Shown: piece by piece, positions 50,433 through 59,584 of the stretch
How the letters are laid out: each line of letters starts with the position of its first letter
How positions within the stretch are numbered: position 1 is the stretch's first letter
NCBI RefSeq assembly: GCF_004122105.1
Contig: NZ_SBKN01000001.1
Location: 682,001 to 746,000 of the forward strand
From: Flavobacterium stagni
Lineage (GTDB): Bacteria > Bacteroidota > Bacteroidia > Flavobacteriales > Flavobacteriaceae
Reading direction: 5' to 3'
Length of the DNA stretch: 64,000 nt
Made by a program: the position numbers and the translations under genes
The notes under the pieces: model-generated
What the model saw: the letters and a program-made list of their open reading frames with translations, nothing else
Told to the model about the DNA's origin: nothing
The model's database searches: none

Positions 50433-53072
50433 ATGAAAAAAATTACTAATCTTTTGCAGAAATCGCTGTTACTAGCTATGCTATTGCTAGTGTCGCAAGC
50501 TTTTGCTCAAAGTGGTGTTTTGTCAGGAAAAGTTACCGATGCGAAAGGTAATGCGGTGGTTGGGGCCAACGTAGCTGCCGGTTCAAAATCGACAACGACT
50601 AATGAAAGCGGTGCTTACAGCATCGGTGGATTGGCTGACGGCGCAACTTCAGTAACCGTGTCATTCATTGGTTACAAAACCATTAAAAAAGAAGTATCGG
50701 TAAAAGGAAACACGACGGCCGATTTTCAAATGGAAGATGATTCCAAAAGTTTGGATGAAGTAGTTGTAACAGGGGTTGTGCGTCAACGTACAAAATTGCA
50801 ATCGAGTGTTTCGGTGAGTTCGGTGAATACCGCACAAATCGAACAAGCGGCTCCACGTTCAACTGCGGAGATCTTCCGTTCTATTGCGGGTATTAAAGCT
50901 GAGCCAACAGGTGGTGAGGGTAATGCCAACATTACTGTACGTGGTATTCCAATTGCGTCTGGAGGAGCTAAATTCTTGCAATTGCACGAAGATGGTTTGC
51001 CTGTAATGCAGTTTGGTGACGTAGCGTTTGGTAATGCGGATATTTTTGTTCGTAACGATCAAACCTTAGCACGCGTAGAAGCAATCCGTGGAGGTTCTGC
51101 TTCAACGGTTGCGAGTAACTCACCAGCAGGGATCATCAACTTTATCTCAAAAGATGGTAAAAAAGAAGGCGGTACGTTAATGCAACAAGTTGGTTTGGAT
51201 TTTGGTCAAACCCGTACTGATTTTGAATACGGTTCTCCATTAACTGAAACATTGCGTTTCCACGTGGGTGGTTTCTACCGTCAAGGAGAAGGACCTCGTA
51301 ATGCAGGATATACAGCGAATTTAGGTGGTCAGTTCAAAGCGAATTTAACCAAAGAATTCAAAAATGGATACGTTCGTTTGTATGTAAAATATTTGAACGA
51401 CAAATCAATTGGTTATTTACCAATGCCTGTAAAAGTATCAGGTACCAATGCTAGTCCGAACTGGAGTTCTGTAAGTGGTTTTGATATCTTACACGATACA
51501 CCACACAGTGCTTATATGTTAGATAACCTTACTATCGGTGCTGATGGTGAGCGCAGAAGAAGTAATATGGCAGACGGTATGCACCCGATCAACACGTCGT
51601 TTGGTGCAGAAATGTCGTTCGATTTAGGTGATGACTGGAAAATTGAAAACCGTTTCCGTCAAAACTACATCAAAGGTCGTTTTGAATCTTTATTCCCAGC
51701 AGAGATTACTACAGGAGGTGCTTTAGCGAGTGCTTTTGGTGTAGCGAATTTAACGTATGCAAACGGACCTTCAGCAGGTGGAAACTTCAGCAACAATGCG
51801 TTGGCAATGCGTATTCACACTTTTGACACTGAAATCAACAACTTCAACAACTTCACCAACGACATGAAATTGTCTAAAAAATTCGGTGATGTTGATGTAA
51901 CTTTTGGGTACTACAGAGCGTTCCAAAACATTAACATGTCTTGGTTATGGAATTCGTATTTGATGGAAGTAAAAGGCGATAATGCCGCTTTATTGAATGC
52001 AGGTTCTGCTACTTCAAACGGTTTATATGCTTACGGTGTGCCACTTTGGGGTAACTGTTGTACGCGTAACTACGATGCGAACTACGATATCACTGCTCCT
52101 TATGCAGCGGTACAGTGGAAAGCTTCTGAAAAATTAACGGTTGATGCGAGTGTTCGTTTTGATTCAGGTAAAGCAAGAGGAACCTATGCTGGTGCTACAC
52201 AAGCGGCTAATTTAGATGTAAATAACAATGGTGTAATTGATGGTCCAGAAGCGAGTGTTTCTGTGGTAGATAATGCCAACCGTAAACCAATCAACTACGA
52301 TTATGATTATACTTCATTCTCTTTAGGTTTGAACTACTTAATGAATGAAAACCAATCGGTATTTGGACGTTACAGCCGTGGTGGTAGAGCTAATGCTGAC
52401 CGTTTATTGTTTGGACCAAACATCTTAAACTCAGGTGCAGCCATCAATGGATTAAGCGCGGATATGGTTGATCAAGCGGAAATTGGTTTCAAACGCAAAG
52501 GAGAAAACCACACGTTTTATGCAACAGCTTTCTATTCAAAAGTTTCTGAACAAAACTGGGATTTCGGTGGAGGTTCAGGAGGAATTCGTCAAATCCAACG
52601 CGAATACAACGCTATGGGTCTTGAGTTAGAAGGAAGCTACCGTGTAAGTGACTTCAACATTATGGGTAACGTTACGTATACCAAAGCAAAAATTGCTTCT
52701 GATGCGTTAAATCCATCTGTAGAAGGAAACCGTCCACGTCGTCAAGCGGATTTCATCTATAACATTGTACCTTCATACAAATTTGGAGGTAAAAAACAAC
52801 ATAACGTAGGTTTCTCAGTAATTGGTACTACAAAAGCTTACGCACAAGATAATAATCAGTTAGTTATGCCCGGTTATGCTTATGTTAACCCATTCGTAAG
52901 TGTTGAATTGACAAAAGGTCTTTCGGCTACTTTGAATGTAAACAACGTTTTTGATACAATCGGTATCACTGAGGTTGAAGAAGGAAGCATCACCGAAAAT
53001 CAAGACAATATCTTACGTGCACGTTCTATCAACGGTAGAACTACAACGTTAACAATCGCTTACCGATTCTAA
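50433..53072 (+). CDS. TonB-dependent receptor (SusC-like, no SusD partner)
   Basis: An 879-aa outer-membrane receptor: signal peptide (MKKITNLLQKSLLLAMLLLVSQAFAQ), a carboxypeptidase-regulatory-like domain (GVLSGKVTDAKGNAVVGANV...GYKTIKKEVSV, about residues 28-110), a linker with LDEVVVTGV, the plug (IFRSIAGIKAEPTGGEGNANITVRGIPIASGG), and a beta-barrel ending TTTLTIAYRF. It is shorter than classic SusC (about 1000 aa) and no SusD gene follows, so it probably imports a small sugar alone. It is the first gene after the double operator. A hairpin ends its mRNA, perhaps partially. Confidence 0.93.
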   Translation: MKKITNLLQKSLLLAMLLLVSQAFAQSGVLSGKVTDAKGNAVVGANVAAGSKSTTTNESGAYSIGGLADGATSVTVSFIGYKTIKKEVSVKGNTTADFQMEDDSKSLDEVVVTGVVRQRTKLQSSVSVSSVNTAQIEQAAPRSTAEIFRSIAGIKAEPTGGEGNANITVRGIPIASGGAKFLQLHEDGLPVMQFGDVAFGNADIFVRNDQTLARVEAIRGGSASTVASNSPAGIINFISKDGKKEGGTLMQQVGLDFGQTRTDFEYGSPLTETLRFHVGGFYRQGEGPRNAGYTANLGGQFKANLTKEFKNGYVRLYVKYLNDKSIGYLPMPVKVSGTNASPNWSSVSGFDILHDTPHSAYMLDNLTIGADGERRRSNMADGMHPINTSFGAEMSFDLGDDWKIENRFRQNYIKGRFESLFPAEITTGGALASAFGVANLTYANGPSAGGNFSNNALAMRIHTFDTEINNFNNFTNDMKLSKKFGDVDVTFGYYRAFQNINMSWLWNSYLMEVKGDNAALLNAGSATSNGLYAYGVPLWGNCCTRNYDANYDITAPYAAVQWKASEKLTVDASVRFDSGKARGTYAGATQAANLDVNNNGVIDGPEASVSVVDNANRKPINYDYDYTSFSLGLNYLMNENQSVFGRYSRGGRANADRLLFGPNILNSGAAINGLSADMVDQAEIGFKRKGENHTFYATAFYSKVSEQNWDFGGGSGGIRQIQREYNAMGLELEGSYRVSDFNIMGNVTYTKAKIASDALNPSVEGNRPRRQADFIYNIVPSYKFGGKKQHNVGFSVIGTTKAYAQDNNQLVMPGYAYVNPFVSVELTKGLSATLNVNNVFDTIGITEVEEGSITENQDNILRARSINGRTTTLTIAYRF

Positions 53073-53100
53073 GATATTTTTCATGTTTATTTTGTTAGCA

Positions 53101-53134
53101 ATTCCTGCGTCAGAAGATGGCGCGGGAATTGTTT
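53101..53134 (+). terminator. Terminator or attenuator after the TonB receptor
   Basis: ATTCCTGCG/CGCGGGAAT stem (one G-U pair) with TTTTT, between the receptor and the glutaredoxin-like gene. It may lower expression of the downstream genes relative to the receptor. Confidence 0.7.
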
Positions 53135-53166
53135 TTACGTAAATTGGTAGTCTAAAAATCAATATC

Positions 53167-53517
53167 ATGCGCATTCTATACTACGTATTCTTTTGTTTTT
53201 TGTTTAGCGGATCTGTTTGGGCTCAAACACCTTCAACGGCTGTAACCACACAACCCGCCAAAGAAAAAGTAATTATCATATACGGTAGTGCCGATTGCCA
53301 TTATTGTATCGACACCAAAGCTTATTTGGACAAGCGCAAGATTGCGTATGTGTTTTATGACATCGACAAGGATACAGTGGCGCTTCGCGAAATGTTGGCG
53401 AAGTTGAAACAAGCGGGTATGCCTACGTATGGGCTATCCATTCCTGTAATCGATAAATACGGAGTGTTGTTTATGAATGACATTCCCTTTGACGATTTCC
53501 TCAAAAAACTGGACTAA
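53167..53517 (+). CDS. Exported glutaredoxin-like protein
   Basis: A 116-aa protein: signal peptide (MRILYYVFFCFLFSGSVWAQ), a Thr/Pro spacer, then a thioredoxin/glutaredoxin fold with active site SADCHYCIDTKAYL (CxxC, about residues 43-46) and the cis-Pro SIPVIDKYG. It is presumably periplasmic. Its stop is 3 bp before the sugar transporter ATG, so it is in the sugar operon. Why a redox protein is there is unclear; it could maintain disulfides of the receptor or another secreted component. Confidence 0.85.
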   Translation: MRILYYVFFCFLFSGSVWAQTPSTAVTTQPAKEKVIIIYGSADCHYCIDTKAYLDKRKIAYVFYDIDKDTVALREMLAKLKQAGMPTYGLSIPVIDKYGVLFMNDIPFDDFLKKLD

Positions 53518-53520
53518 TCC

Positions 53521-54828
53521 ATGAATTTGAAACCCCATCTTAGTTTCTGGCAAATTCTCAACATGAATGTCGGCTTCTTCGGCATACAATATAGTTTTGG
53601 ATTGCAACAAAGTGCGGTCAATCCCATCTACGATTTCTTAGGCGCTAGTCCAGATGAAATTCCGTTGTTGAATTTGGCCGGACCCGTAACGGGATTGCTC
53701 GTTCAACCCATCATTGGTGCTTTGAGTGATAAGACTTGGCACCCGCGTTGGGGACGTCGTAAGCCGTATTTCTTAATCGGAGCCCTCTTGTGTAGCTTGG
53801 CTTTAATTGCCTTTCCGTTTAGCAGTTCGCTCTGGATGGCTGCAGGCTTGCTCTGGATTTTGGATGCGGGGAATAATATGGCGATGGAGCCGTATCGTGC
53901 GTTTGTAGCCGATAAATTAAATGACGACCAACGTCCGTTAGGGTTTCAAATGCAGAGTTTCTTTACGGGATTTGGGCAAACCTTGGCGAATTTATCCCTC
54001 TTTATTTTCCCAATGATTATTGTGGGAAAAACGGGTTCGTTGCCCACTTGGGTATTTGCTTCCTTCTTTTTGGGTGCAATATGTTCCGTGGGTTCGATTT
54101 GGTGGAGCATGCGCACCACACAAGAGATTCCGCCCAGTGAAGAAGAATTGGCACATATCCATGCGCAAAAAGGGGGCGTTCTCGAACCATTAAAAGAGAT
54201 ATTTTCAGCTATAGCCGAGATGCCGAAACTATTGTGGCAATTGGCTTTGGTGTATTTGTTCCAATGGTATGCCTTGTTTTGTTATTGGCAAAATTCCTCT
54301 AAGAGTATCGCACTTTCCATTTGGAATGCCACCCCACAATCCGATCCTGAAGCCTATGAACAAGCGGTGAGTTGGACCGGTTTGGTCAACGGTTGGTACA
54401 ACATTGTGACTTTTTTGGTGGCTTTTGCTTTAGTAGGATTGGCCAAAAAATACAGTCCGAGAATCACACATGCGTTATGTCTCACTGCCGCTGCCATTGG
54501 ATTTTTATTCTTCCCGCATATTCATGACAAATCTTTATTGTTTTTTGCCATTACCGGATTTGGGATTGGCTGGGCAAGCATGATGGGAATTCCCTATTTG
54601 ATTGTCGTTTCTGAAATACCTAAAGAGCGTTACGGCGTGTACATGGGCATTATCAACATGATGATCGTTGTCCCGATGATTATCCAAAACTTGACTTTTG
54701 GTTACATCATGAAACACTTCTTACACAACGATGCCCGCCTAGCAATTACACTCGCTGGAATATTGCTTATATGCAGTGCGTTGTTAACCCTACGAATGAA
54801 ACCTAAAACTACTACTCAAAGTGCCTAA
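53521..54828 (+). CDS. MFS sugar transporter (GPH/SLC45-like, probable sucrose)
   Basis: A 435-aa inner-membrane sugar/H+ symporter with twelve hydrophobic segments. The motif GALSDKTWHPRWGRRKPYFLIG after TM2 is the family A-motif as found in plant and bacterial sucrose transporters and SLC45 proteins. The N-terminal WQILNMNVGFFGIQYSFGLQQSAVNPIYDFLG is likewise typical. With a GH100-like glycosidase and a sugar kinase downstream, sucrose is the likely substrate; maltose is the alternative. The last 8 bp overlap the glycosidase start. Confidence 0.85.
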   Translation: MNLKPHLSFWQILNMNVGFFGIQYSFGLQQSAVNPIYDFLGASPDEIPLLNLAGPVTGLLVQPIIGALSDKTWHPRWGRRKPYFLIGALLCSLALIAFPFSSSLWMAAGLLWILDAGNNMAMEPYRAFVADKLNDDQRPLGFQMQSFFTGFGQTLANLSLFIFPMIIVGKTGSLPTWVFASFFLGAICSVGSIWWSMRTTQEIPPSEEELAHIHAQKGGVLEPLKEIFSAIAEMPKLLWQLALVYLFQWYALFCYWQNSSKSIALSIWNATPQSDPEAYEQAVSWTGLVNGWYNIVTFLVAFALVGLAKKYSPRITHALCLTAAAIGFLFFPHIHDKSLLFFAITGFGIGWASMMGIPYLIVVSEIPKERYGVYMGIINMMIVVPMIIQNLTFGYIMKHFLHNDARLAITLAGILLICSALLTLRMKPKTTTQSA

Positions 54829-55999
54829 TACCGTTTACCAAAAAGCGCTCGAATTGCTGCATCAAGCTTCGGCACCGCAAGGATTTTTAGCCTCGGTGCA
54901 ACCCATTACCAATTACAATCGGGTGTGGGCACGCGATGGCGTCATCTGTGGATTGGCGGCGCTAACAACGGGCGAAGCAACGCTGATTGAAACCTTTCGA
55001 AATACCTTAGAAACGCTTGCCCAACACCAGCATGAAACAGGGACTATTCCGTCCAATGTGGCTTTTGGGGAGCAGGGGACTTCTGAAGTAAGTTATGGCG
55101 GTTTGGCAGGGCGCGTGGATGCGGTGACTTGGTTTGTTATTGGAGTTACTCAATATACGTATGTCACGGGTGATTTTTCATTTTATAAAAAAATGGAAAC
55201 GGCAGTGCAAAAAGCATTAGCCTTATTACAAAATTGGGAGTTCAACAACCGCCATTTGGTGTATGTACCGTTGTCGGGCAATTGGGCCGATGAATACATT
55301 ACCGATGGTTATGTGTTGTATGATCAGATGTTGCGCATTTGGGCTTTACGGGGCGTACAACATTGTGCTCCAACTGAAATGAATGCAGCTAAAATCGCGG
55401 CTATTGAAGCACAAGTACTGCTTAATTTTACCCGCAATACTGCAGAAGACCATTATCATGAGCGTGCCTATCAAGAGGTGACCTGGAACCGCTATATGCC
55501 GTGTTCGTTTAATCCTGCAGGATACAAAAACCGGTATGATGCGTTTGCCAATGCTTTAGGTTTGTTGTTGAACTTGGGTTCGCCCGAATTCCAGAACATT
55601 CAAATTGAATACATGATGGAATTGGCAGGGCAACAACCGCTCGGACTCGTGCCTGCCTTCTGGCCACCTGTTTTTGCAGGGGAGGAAGATTGGCATTTGT
55701 TGAAGAACAATTGCAAATACGAGTTCCGCAATCATCCCTATGAATTCCATAACGGCGGTTCATGGCCAATGGTTAATGGTTTTTGCGGAATGGCTTTAGT
55801 GCAGCGTGGTTTTATTGCCGAAGCGAATCAATTGCGGGAACAATTGGACGATGCCAATGCCTTGGAAGATTTTGCTTTTTATGAAAATTTCAATACCCAA
55901 ACCATGGCCCCCAATGGCGTACCGCAATGTACCTGGAGTGCAGCGGGATCGGTATTATTATACACTCATTTATTCTCACAAAAACCCTTATTATTTTAA
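54821..55999 (+). CDS. GH100-like glycosidase (probable invertase), GTG start
   Basis: A 392-aa cytoplasmic enzyme with an (alpha/alpha)6 barrel, no signal peptide. NRVWARDGVICGLAAL near residue 28 and GNWADEYITDGYVLYDQMLRIWAL around residue 152 resemble the GH100 neutral/alkaline invertases. WPPVFAGEEDWHLLKN and NGGSWPMVNGFCGMALVQRG are further (alpha/alpha)6 signatures. Databases may label such proteins amylo-alpha-1,6-glucosidase. The GTG at 54821 overlaps the transporter stop by 8 bp and no suitable ATG exists nearby. It would split imported sucrose to glucose and fructose. Confidence 0.78.
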   Translation: MPNTVYQKALELLHQASAPQGFLASVQPITNYNRVWARDGVICGLAALTTGEATLIETFRNTLETLAQHQHETGTIPSNVAFGEQGTSEVSYGGLAGRVDAVTWFVIGVTQYTYVTGDFSFYKKMETAVQKALALLQNWEFNNRHLVYVPLSGNWADEYITDGYVLYDQMLRIWALRGVQHCAPTEMNAAKIAAIEAQVLLNFTRNTAEDHYHERAYQEVTWNRYMPCSFNPAGYKNRYDAFANALGLLLNLGSPEFQNIQIEYMMELAGQQPLGLVPAFWPPVFAGEEDWHLLKNNCKYEFRNHPYEFHNGGSWPMVNGFCGMALVQRGFIAEANQLREQLDDANALEDFAFYENFNTQTMAPNGVPQCTWSAAGSVLLYTHLFSQKPLLF

Positions 56000-56007
56000 C
56001 CTAAATC

Positions 56008-56946
56008 ATGGAATCAAAAACCATAGATATTATAAGTATGGGCGAATTGCTAATCGATTTGATTGGGCATGAAGTCAACACATCGATTAATCAAACTAAA
56101 GATTACCACCGTTTTTTAGGAGGTTCGCCCACAAATGTGGCTGTTAATGCCGCACGCTTAGGCTTACAATCGGTATTGGTGGCTTCATTTGGTCAAGACG
56201 GTTTTGGCGATTATGCCATGCGCAAATTGAAAGCGAATCAAGTGATTACTTCACAAATTCGACGCTTAGAACATTTACCAACCTCCGTTATTTTTGTATC
56301 AAAATCGACAGAAACCCCTGATTTTATTCCGTACCGTCAAGCTGATTGTGAAATCATTGGAGAACAATTACCGGATGCTGTTTTGGCGCAAGCTAAAATC
56401 TTTCACACCACTTGTTTTGCGTTGAGTAAAAAACCGGCACAAGACACGATTTTAGAACGGGCAAGAGCGGCAAGTGCCATGGGCTTGCAGTTGAGTATCG
56501 ATTTGAATTTTTCAGAACGCATTTGGCCCAACCGCGAAGAAGCCAAAGCGGTGATAAAAGATTATTTGTCGAACAATCCTTTGGTGAAAGTTAGTGAAGA
56601 CGATTGCTACCGTTTGTTTGCTGAGGTCAAATCAGAAGATTTCATTTTTGAATATTTCCACAGTTTTGGGGCACAAACGGTGTGTTTGACTAAAGGAAAA
56701 AAAGGCGTGGTACTCTCCGACACCCAAGAAGGATTGATTACTCAAAAAGCCATGGAATTAAACGATATCAAAGATACAACCGGTGCGGGTGATGCCTTTT
56801 GGACCGGATTCTTATATGCCGGTTTGCAAGGTTATTCCTTAACCGATCGGATTACCATTGCCCAAAAGTTAGCCGCAATAAAATTGCAAAATGTGGGGCG
56901 CTTACCCGAAAACATCGATATTCGATCGTTGTTGCATGTTCACTAA
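56008..56946 (+). CDS. PfkB family sugar kinase (probable fructokinase)
   Basis: A 312-aa ribokinase-fold kinase. The N-terminal signature is SMGELLIDLIG with GGSPTNVAVNAARLGLQSVLV, and the C-terminal ATP/catalytic motif is DTTGAGDAFWTGFLYAGL (Asp of GAGD is the base). Lower-identity relatives include 5-dehydro-2-deoxygluconokinase. Its place 8 bp after the invertase-like gene makes fructose phosphorylation the obvious role. It is the last gene of the operon, followed by a terminator. Confidence 0.88.
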   Translation: MESKTIDIISMGELLIDLIGHEVNTSINQTKDYHRFLGGSPTNVAVNAARLGLQSVLVASFGQDGFGDYAMRKLKANQVITSQIRRLEHLPTSVIFVSKSTETPDFIPYRQADCEIIGEQLPDAVLAQAKIFHTTCFALSKKPAQDTILERARAASAMGLQLSIDLNFSERIWPNREEAKAVIKDYLSNNPLVKVSEDDCYRLFAEVKSEDFIFEYFHSFGAQTVCLTKGKKGVVLSDTQEGLITQKAMELNDIKDTTGAGDAFWTGFLYAGLQGYSLTDRITIAQKLAAIKLQNVGRLPENIDIRSLLHVH

Positions 56947-56972
56947 ATAAACAGGTCTATTTATAGAGAGAG

Positions 56973-57004
56973 AAGGCGTTTCTGCGAGGGAACGTCTTTT
57001 TTTA
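56973..57004 (+). terminator. Terminator of the sugar operon
   Basis: AAGGCGTTTC / GGAACGTCTT, a 10-bp stem closed with two G-U pairs, and an uninterrupted T-run. Confidence 0.75.
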
Positions 57005-57047
57005 TGAGATAGAATTAATGCCGTTTTTCGTTGCGAATACGAGCTAA

Positions 57048-57998
57048 TTATTTTTTAGGTAAAGCAGAATGGGGAATGTTCGGACTGTTCTTTTGCATCA
57101 GAATTAATTGGCATAAATCTTTGGTAAATGCCACACCGCCAAATTTGTCAATGTGATTCCCGTCGTAGGTTTTGTACTTGTTGTTTTTCAATAAATTGAA
57201 ATAGGAAACGTTAGTCGTTTTTGCCAATTTTTCAATTGTGGTATCAAATTCGGGCCAAAAGTTGGTTTCAATTTCTTGCAATTTTTCATCGACAGGCATA
57301 CGCACAAGCACCACCGTTCCGTGTTGTTCTAGGAACTGAATCATTTCCTTTAAGGCCTTTACACGGTAGTCGCATTTTTTCCAACGTTGGGCAAATCCGT
57401 TATAAATTTTGTATTGGTTTTGTTTCCAACCCACAAATGTAGTGCTGTCTTTGGGTAGATTGCGTTCTTCCATCCAACCGTCGGGATGCAATTCTGAGTT
57501 TTGTTTGAATAAAGCCCGAATGTGTAAGTAGTTGAAATTTTTCACTACATATTCAAAATTGGGATTCATATTCACCCACCGCATATTGTGGGGCGGATGG
57601 TCGGCTTCCATGAAGATGCCGTTCTCAAAATCGTCTTTTTCGCGTTGTGCTAAAACCCACGGATTCACATTGATAATGAACAATCCGTTTTTGGTATCGG
57701 GGTCCATTTTACGTTTCACACTTTCTGTATAAGCCGGTCCATAAGCCGCTTGTGTAATGGTAAAACTGTAATTGAACATGGGGAGTTCGAAGCCTTTGTC
57801 TTTTAATTCTGCATCGACAATTCGGGGTTGGATGCCTTGAAAACTTCGGGAATCCCCAAGAATAAAAGAATGTTGTTTTGGGGTGGTGAATTTTAAATAA
57901 AAATAATCGATATAGCCCCCGTATTTCATCAATACCAGACTGGTCGCTAATAGGGCGATGCAACTAAAAAGGCTTAAGCGAATTAAGAATTTTTTCAT
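57048..57998 (-). CDS. SGNH/DltD-like partner of the MBOAT acyltransferase
   Basis: A 316-aa protein with an N-terminal membrane anchor (MKKFLIRLSLFSCIALLATSLVLM). An SGNH-like catalytic layout is visible: FILGDSRSFQGIQP (GDS block) near residue 46 and YKTYDGNHIDKFGG (Dxx H) near residue 284. Such anchored SGNH proteins work with MBOAT proteins in O-acylation of exported glycans (as AlgJ/AlgX or DltD do). Its ATG overlaps the MBOAT stop (ATGA), so the two are coupled. I reject an upstream ATG at 58088, which would add 30 residues inside the MBOAT gene. Confidence 0.8.
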   Translation of the reverse strand: MKKFLIRLSLFSCIALLATSLVLMKYGGYIDYFYLKFTTPKQHSFILGDSRSFQGIQPRIVDAELKDKGFELPMFNYSFTITQAAYGPAYTESVKRKMDPDTKNGLFIINVNPWVLAQREKDDFENGIFMEADHPPHNMRWVNMNPNFEYVVKNFNYLHIRALFKQNSELHPDGWMEERNLPKDSTTFVGWKQNQYKIYNGFAQRWKKCDYRVKALKEMIQFLEQHGTVVLVRMPVDEKLQEIETNFWPEFDTTIEKLAKTTNVSYFNLLKNNKYKTYDGNHIDKFGGVAFTKDLCQLILMQKNSPNIPHSALPKK

Positions 57999-59428
57999 CA
58001 GAACTGGAAATAGATAAATGTATCGGAGCTCACTCCAAAAATTAGTAGCATTAAAAATACGAATAAGTACAAAAGCCAGCGCACCCAACGTTGGGAGATG
58101 TAACTCAATTCGAAACCGTGATTTTTATGACGGTGTAGCCATTCGACAACTAATAATACCGCTATAAATCCAAAAGAAGAAAGACTTACTTCAGGTTTAA
58201 AACCGCGAGAAAAGTCAAACATTTTTGTCAAATAACGGATGGCTTCCGTTACATTGATGGCTCGGAAAAATACCCAAGCAATTACGGTAATACCAAAAGT
58301 GATCGCTATTTGTAAAGTTTCTTTTACCGAAGGTAAAAAAGTGTTTTGGGCTACAGTGTCGGTATTGGCTCGGTTAAGTTTGAATACGACCAACGGAATA
58401 AAGCACAAGGCATTGATCCCGCCCCAAATGATAAACGTCCAATTGGCGCCATGCCAGAGTCCGCTCACCAAGAAAATAATCAACACGTTTCGGAGTTGAC
58501 TGTAGAGTCCGCCTTTACTTCCGCCTAAAGGGATGTACAAATAGTCCCGAAACCAGCTGGAAAGGGAAATGTGCCAACGCCGCCAGAATTCGGCGATATC
58601 TCTTGAAAAATAAGGAAATGAAAAGTTTTTTAGCAATTCAAATCCCAATAAACGTGCGGTTCCCAATGCGATATTGGAATAACCTGCAAAGTCGCCATAA
58701 ATTTGAAAAGCGAAGAAAAGTGCGCCAATCCATAGACTTCCCGCATTGTATTGGTTGGGATGGTTGAACACTTCGTTAACGACCATTGCACAATTATCAG
58801 CCACCACCACTTTCATAAACAAACCCCACAGAATTTGACGCAAACCATCTGCAGCTTTGTACGGGTCAAAAGTCCGGTCTTGTTTAATTTGCGGGAGTAG
58901 ATGTGTAGCGCGTTCAATGGGTCCGGCCACTAACAACGGGAAAAAACTAACGAAGACACTGTAGTCTACAAAGTCTTTTTCGGCTTTAATTCGGTTGTAG
59001 AAAATATCAATAACATAGCTTAGTCCATGAAAGGTATAGAAAGAAATCCCCACTGGGAGAATGACATTGAGTGTAGCGGCATGGCCTTGAATGCCGAAAA
59101 GGGCTAGGAAGTCAATAAACGAACTTACAAAGAAGTTGTAGTATTTGAACACTCCTAAAAATCCAAGGTTAATGAGGACACTGAGCCAAAACCAAAAGCG
59201 CTTTTTTCCTATTGAGCCCGATTTTTCCATTTGGAGTCCGGTGTAATAATCCAAAAGGGTTGAAAAAATCAGTAAAAAAAGGAATTTATAGTTCCAACAG
59301 GCATAAAAATAGTAGCTCGCAACCAGCAATAGAATATTCTGGGCTTTCCGATATTTCTGGGTAAAAAACCAGTACAGGATAAACACTGCAGGGAAAAAAT
59401 ACAGAAAACTGAACGAGTTAAAAATCAT
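57998..59428 (-). CDS. MBOAT family O-acyltransferase (AlgI-like)
   Basis: A 476-aa inner-membrane protein with ten or more helices. Diagnostic blocks are FWRRWHISLSSWFRDYLYIPLGGSKGG and FLVSGLWHGANWTFIIWGG (active-site His). It channels acyl groups, usually acetyl, across the membrane to a periplasmic polysaccharide O-acetylation machinery. It is paired with the SGNH-like protein. The target polysaccharide cannot be deduced, and no glycan polymerisation genes are in the window. Confidence 0.94.
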   Translation of the reverse strand: MIFNSFSFLYFFPAVFILYWFFTQKYRKAQNILLLVASYYFYACWNYKFLFLLIFSTLLDYYTGLQMEKSGSIGKKRFWFWLSVLINLGFLGVFKYYNFFVSSFIDFLALFGIQGHAATLNVILPVGISFYTFHGLSYVIDIFYNRIKAEKDFVDYSVFVSFFPLLVAGPIERATHLLPQIKQDRTFDPYKAADGLRQILWGLFMKVVVADNCAMVVNEVFNHPNQYNAGSLWIGALFFAFQIYGDFAGYSNIALGTARLLGFELLKNFSFPYFSRDIAEFWRRWHISLSSWFRDYLYIPLGGSKGGLYSQLRNVLIIFLVSGLWHGANWTFIIWGGINALCFIPLVVFKLNRANTDTVAQNTFLPSVKETLQIAITFGITVIAWVFFRAINVTEAIRYLTKMFDFSRGFKPEVSLSSFGFIAVLLVVEWLHRHKNHGFELSYISQRWVRWLLYLFVFLMLLIFGVSSDTFIYFQF

Positions 59429-59550
59429 GTAGGATTGGTTTTGGTAAGCCCGCTACAAACATATAAAAAAATACGGTTTTGGAATTCGTTTAACCGTTTC
59501 TTTATACAGGTAGTTTTACAACAGCAAACCCATTGATTAGATATACAAAA

Positions 59551-59578
59551 AAACCACCCGTGAAGGTGGTTTTTTTGT
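59551..59578 (-). terminator. Terminator of the GH13 gene
   Basis: AAACCACC-cgtgaa-GGTGGTTT with T7 on both sides, so it can act on either strand. It lies just after the GH13 stop. Confidence 0.85.
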
Positions 59579-59584
59579 GTGGGT

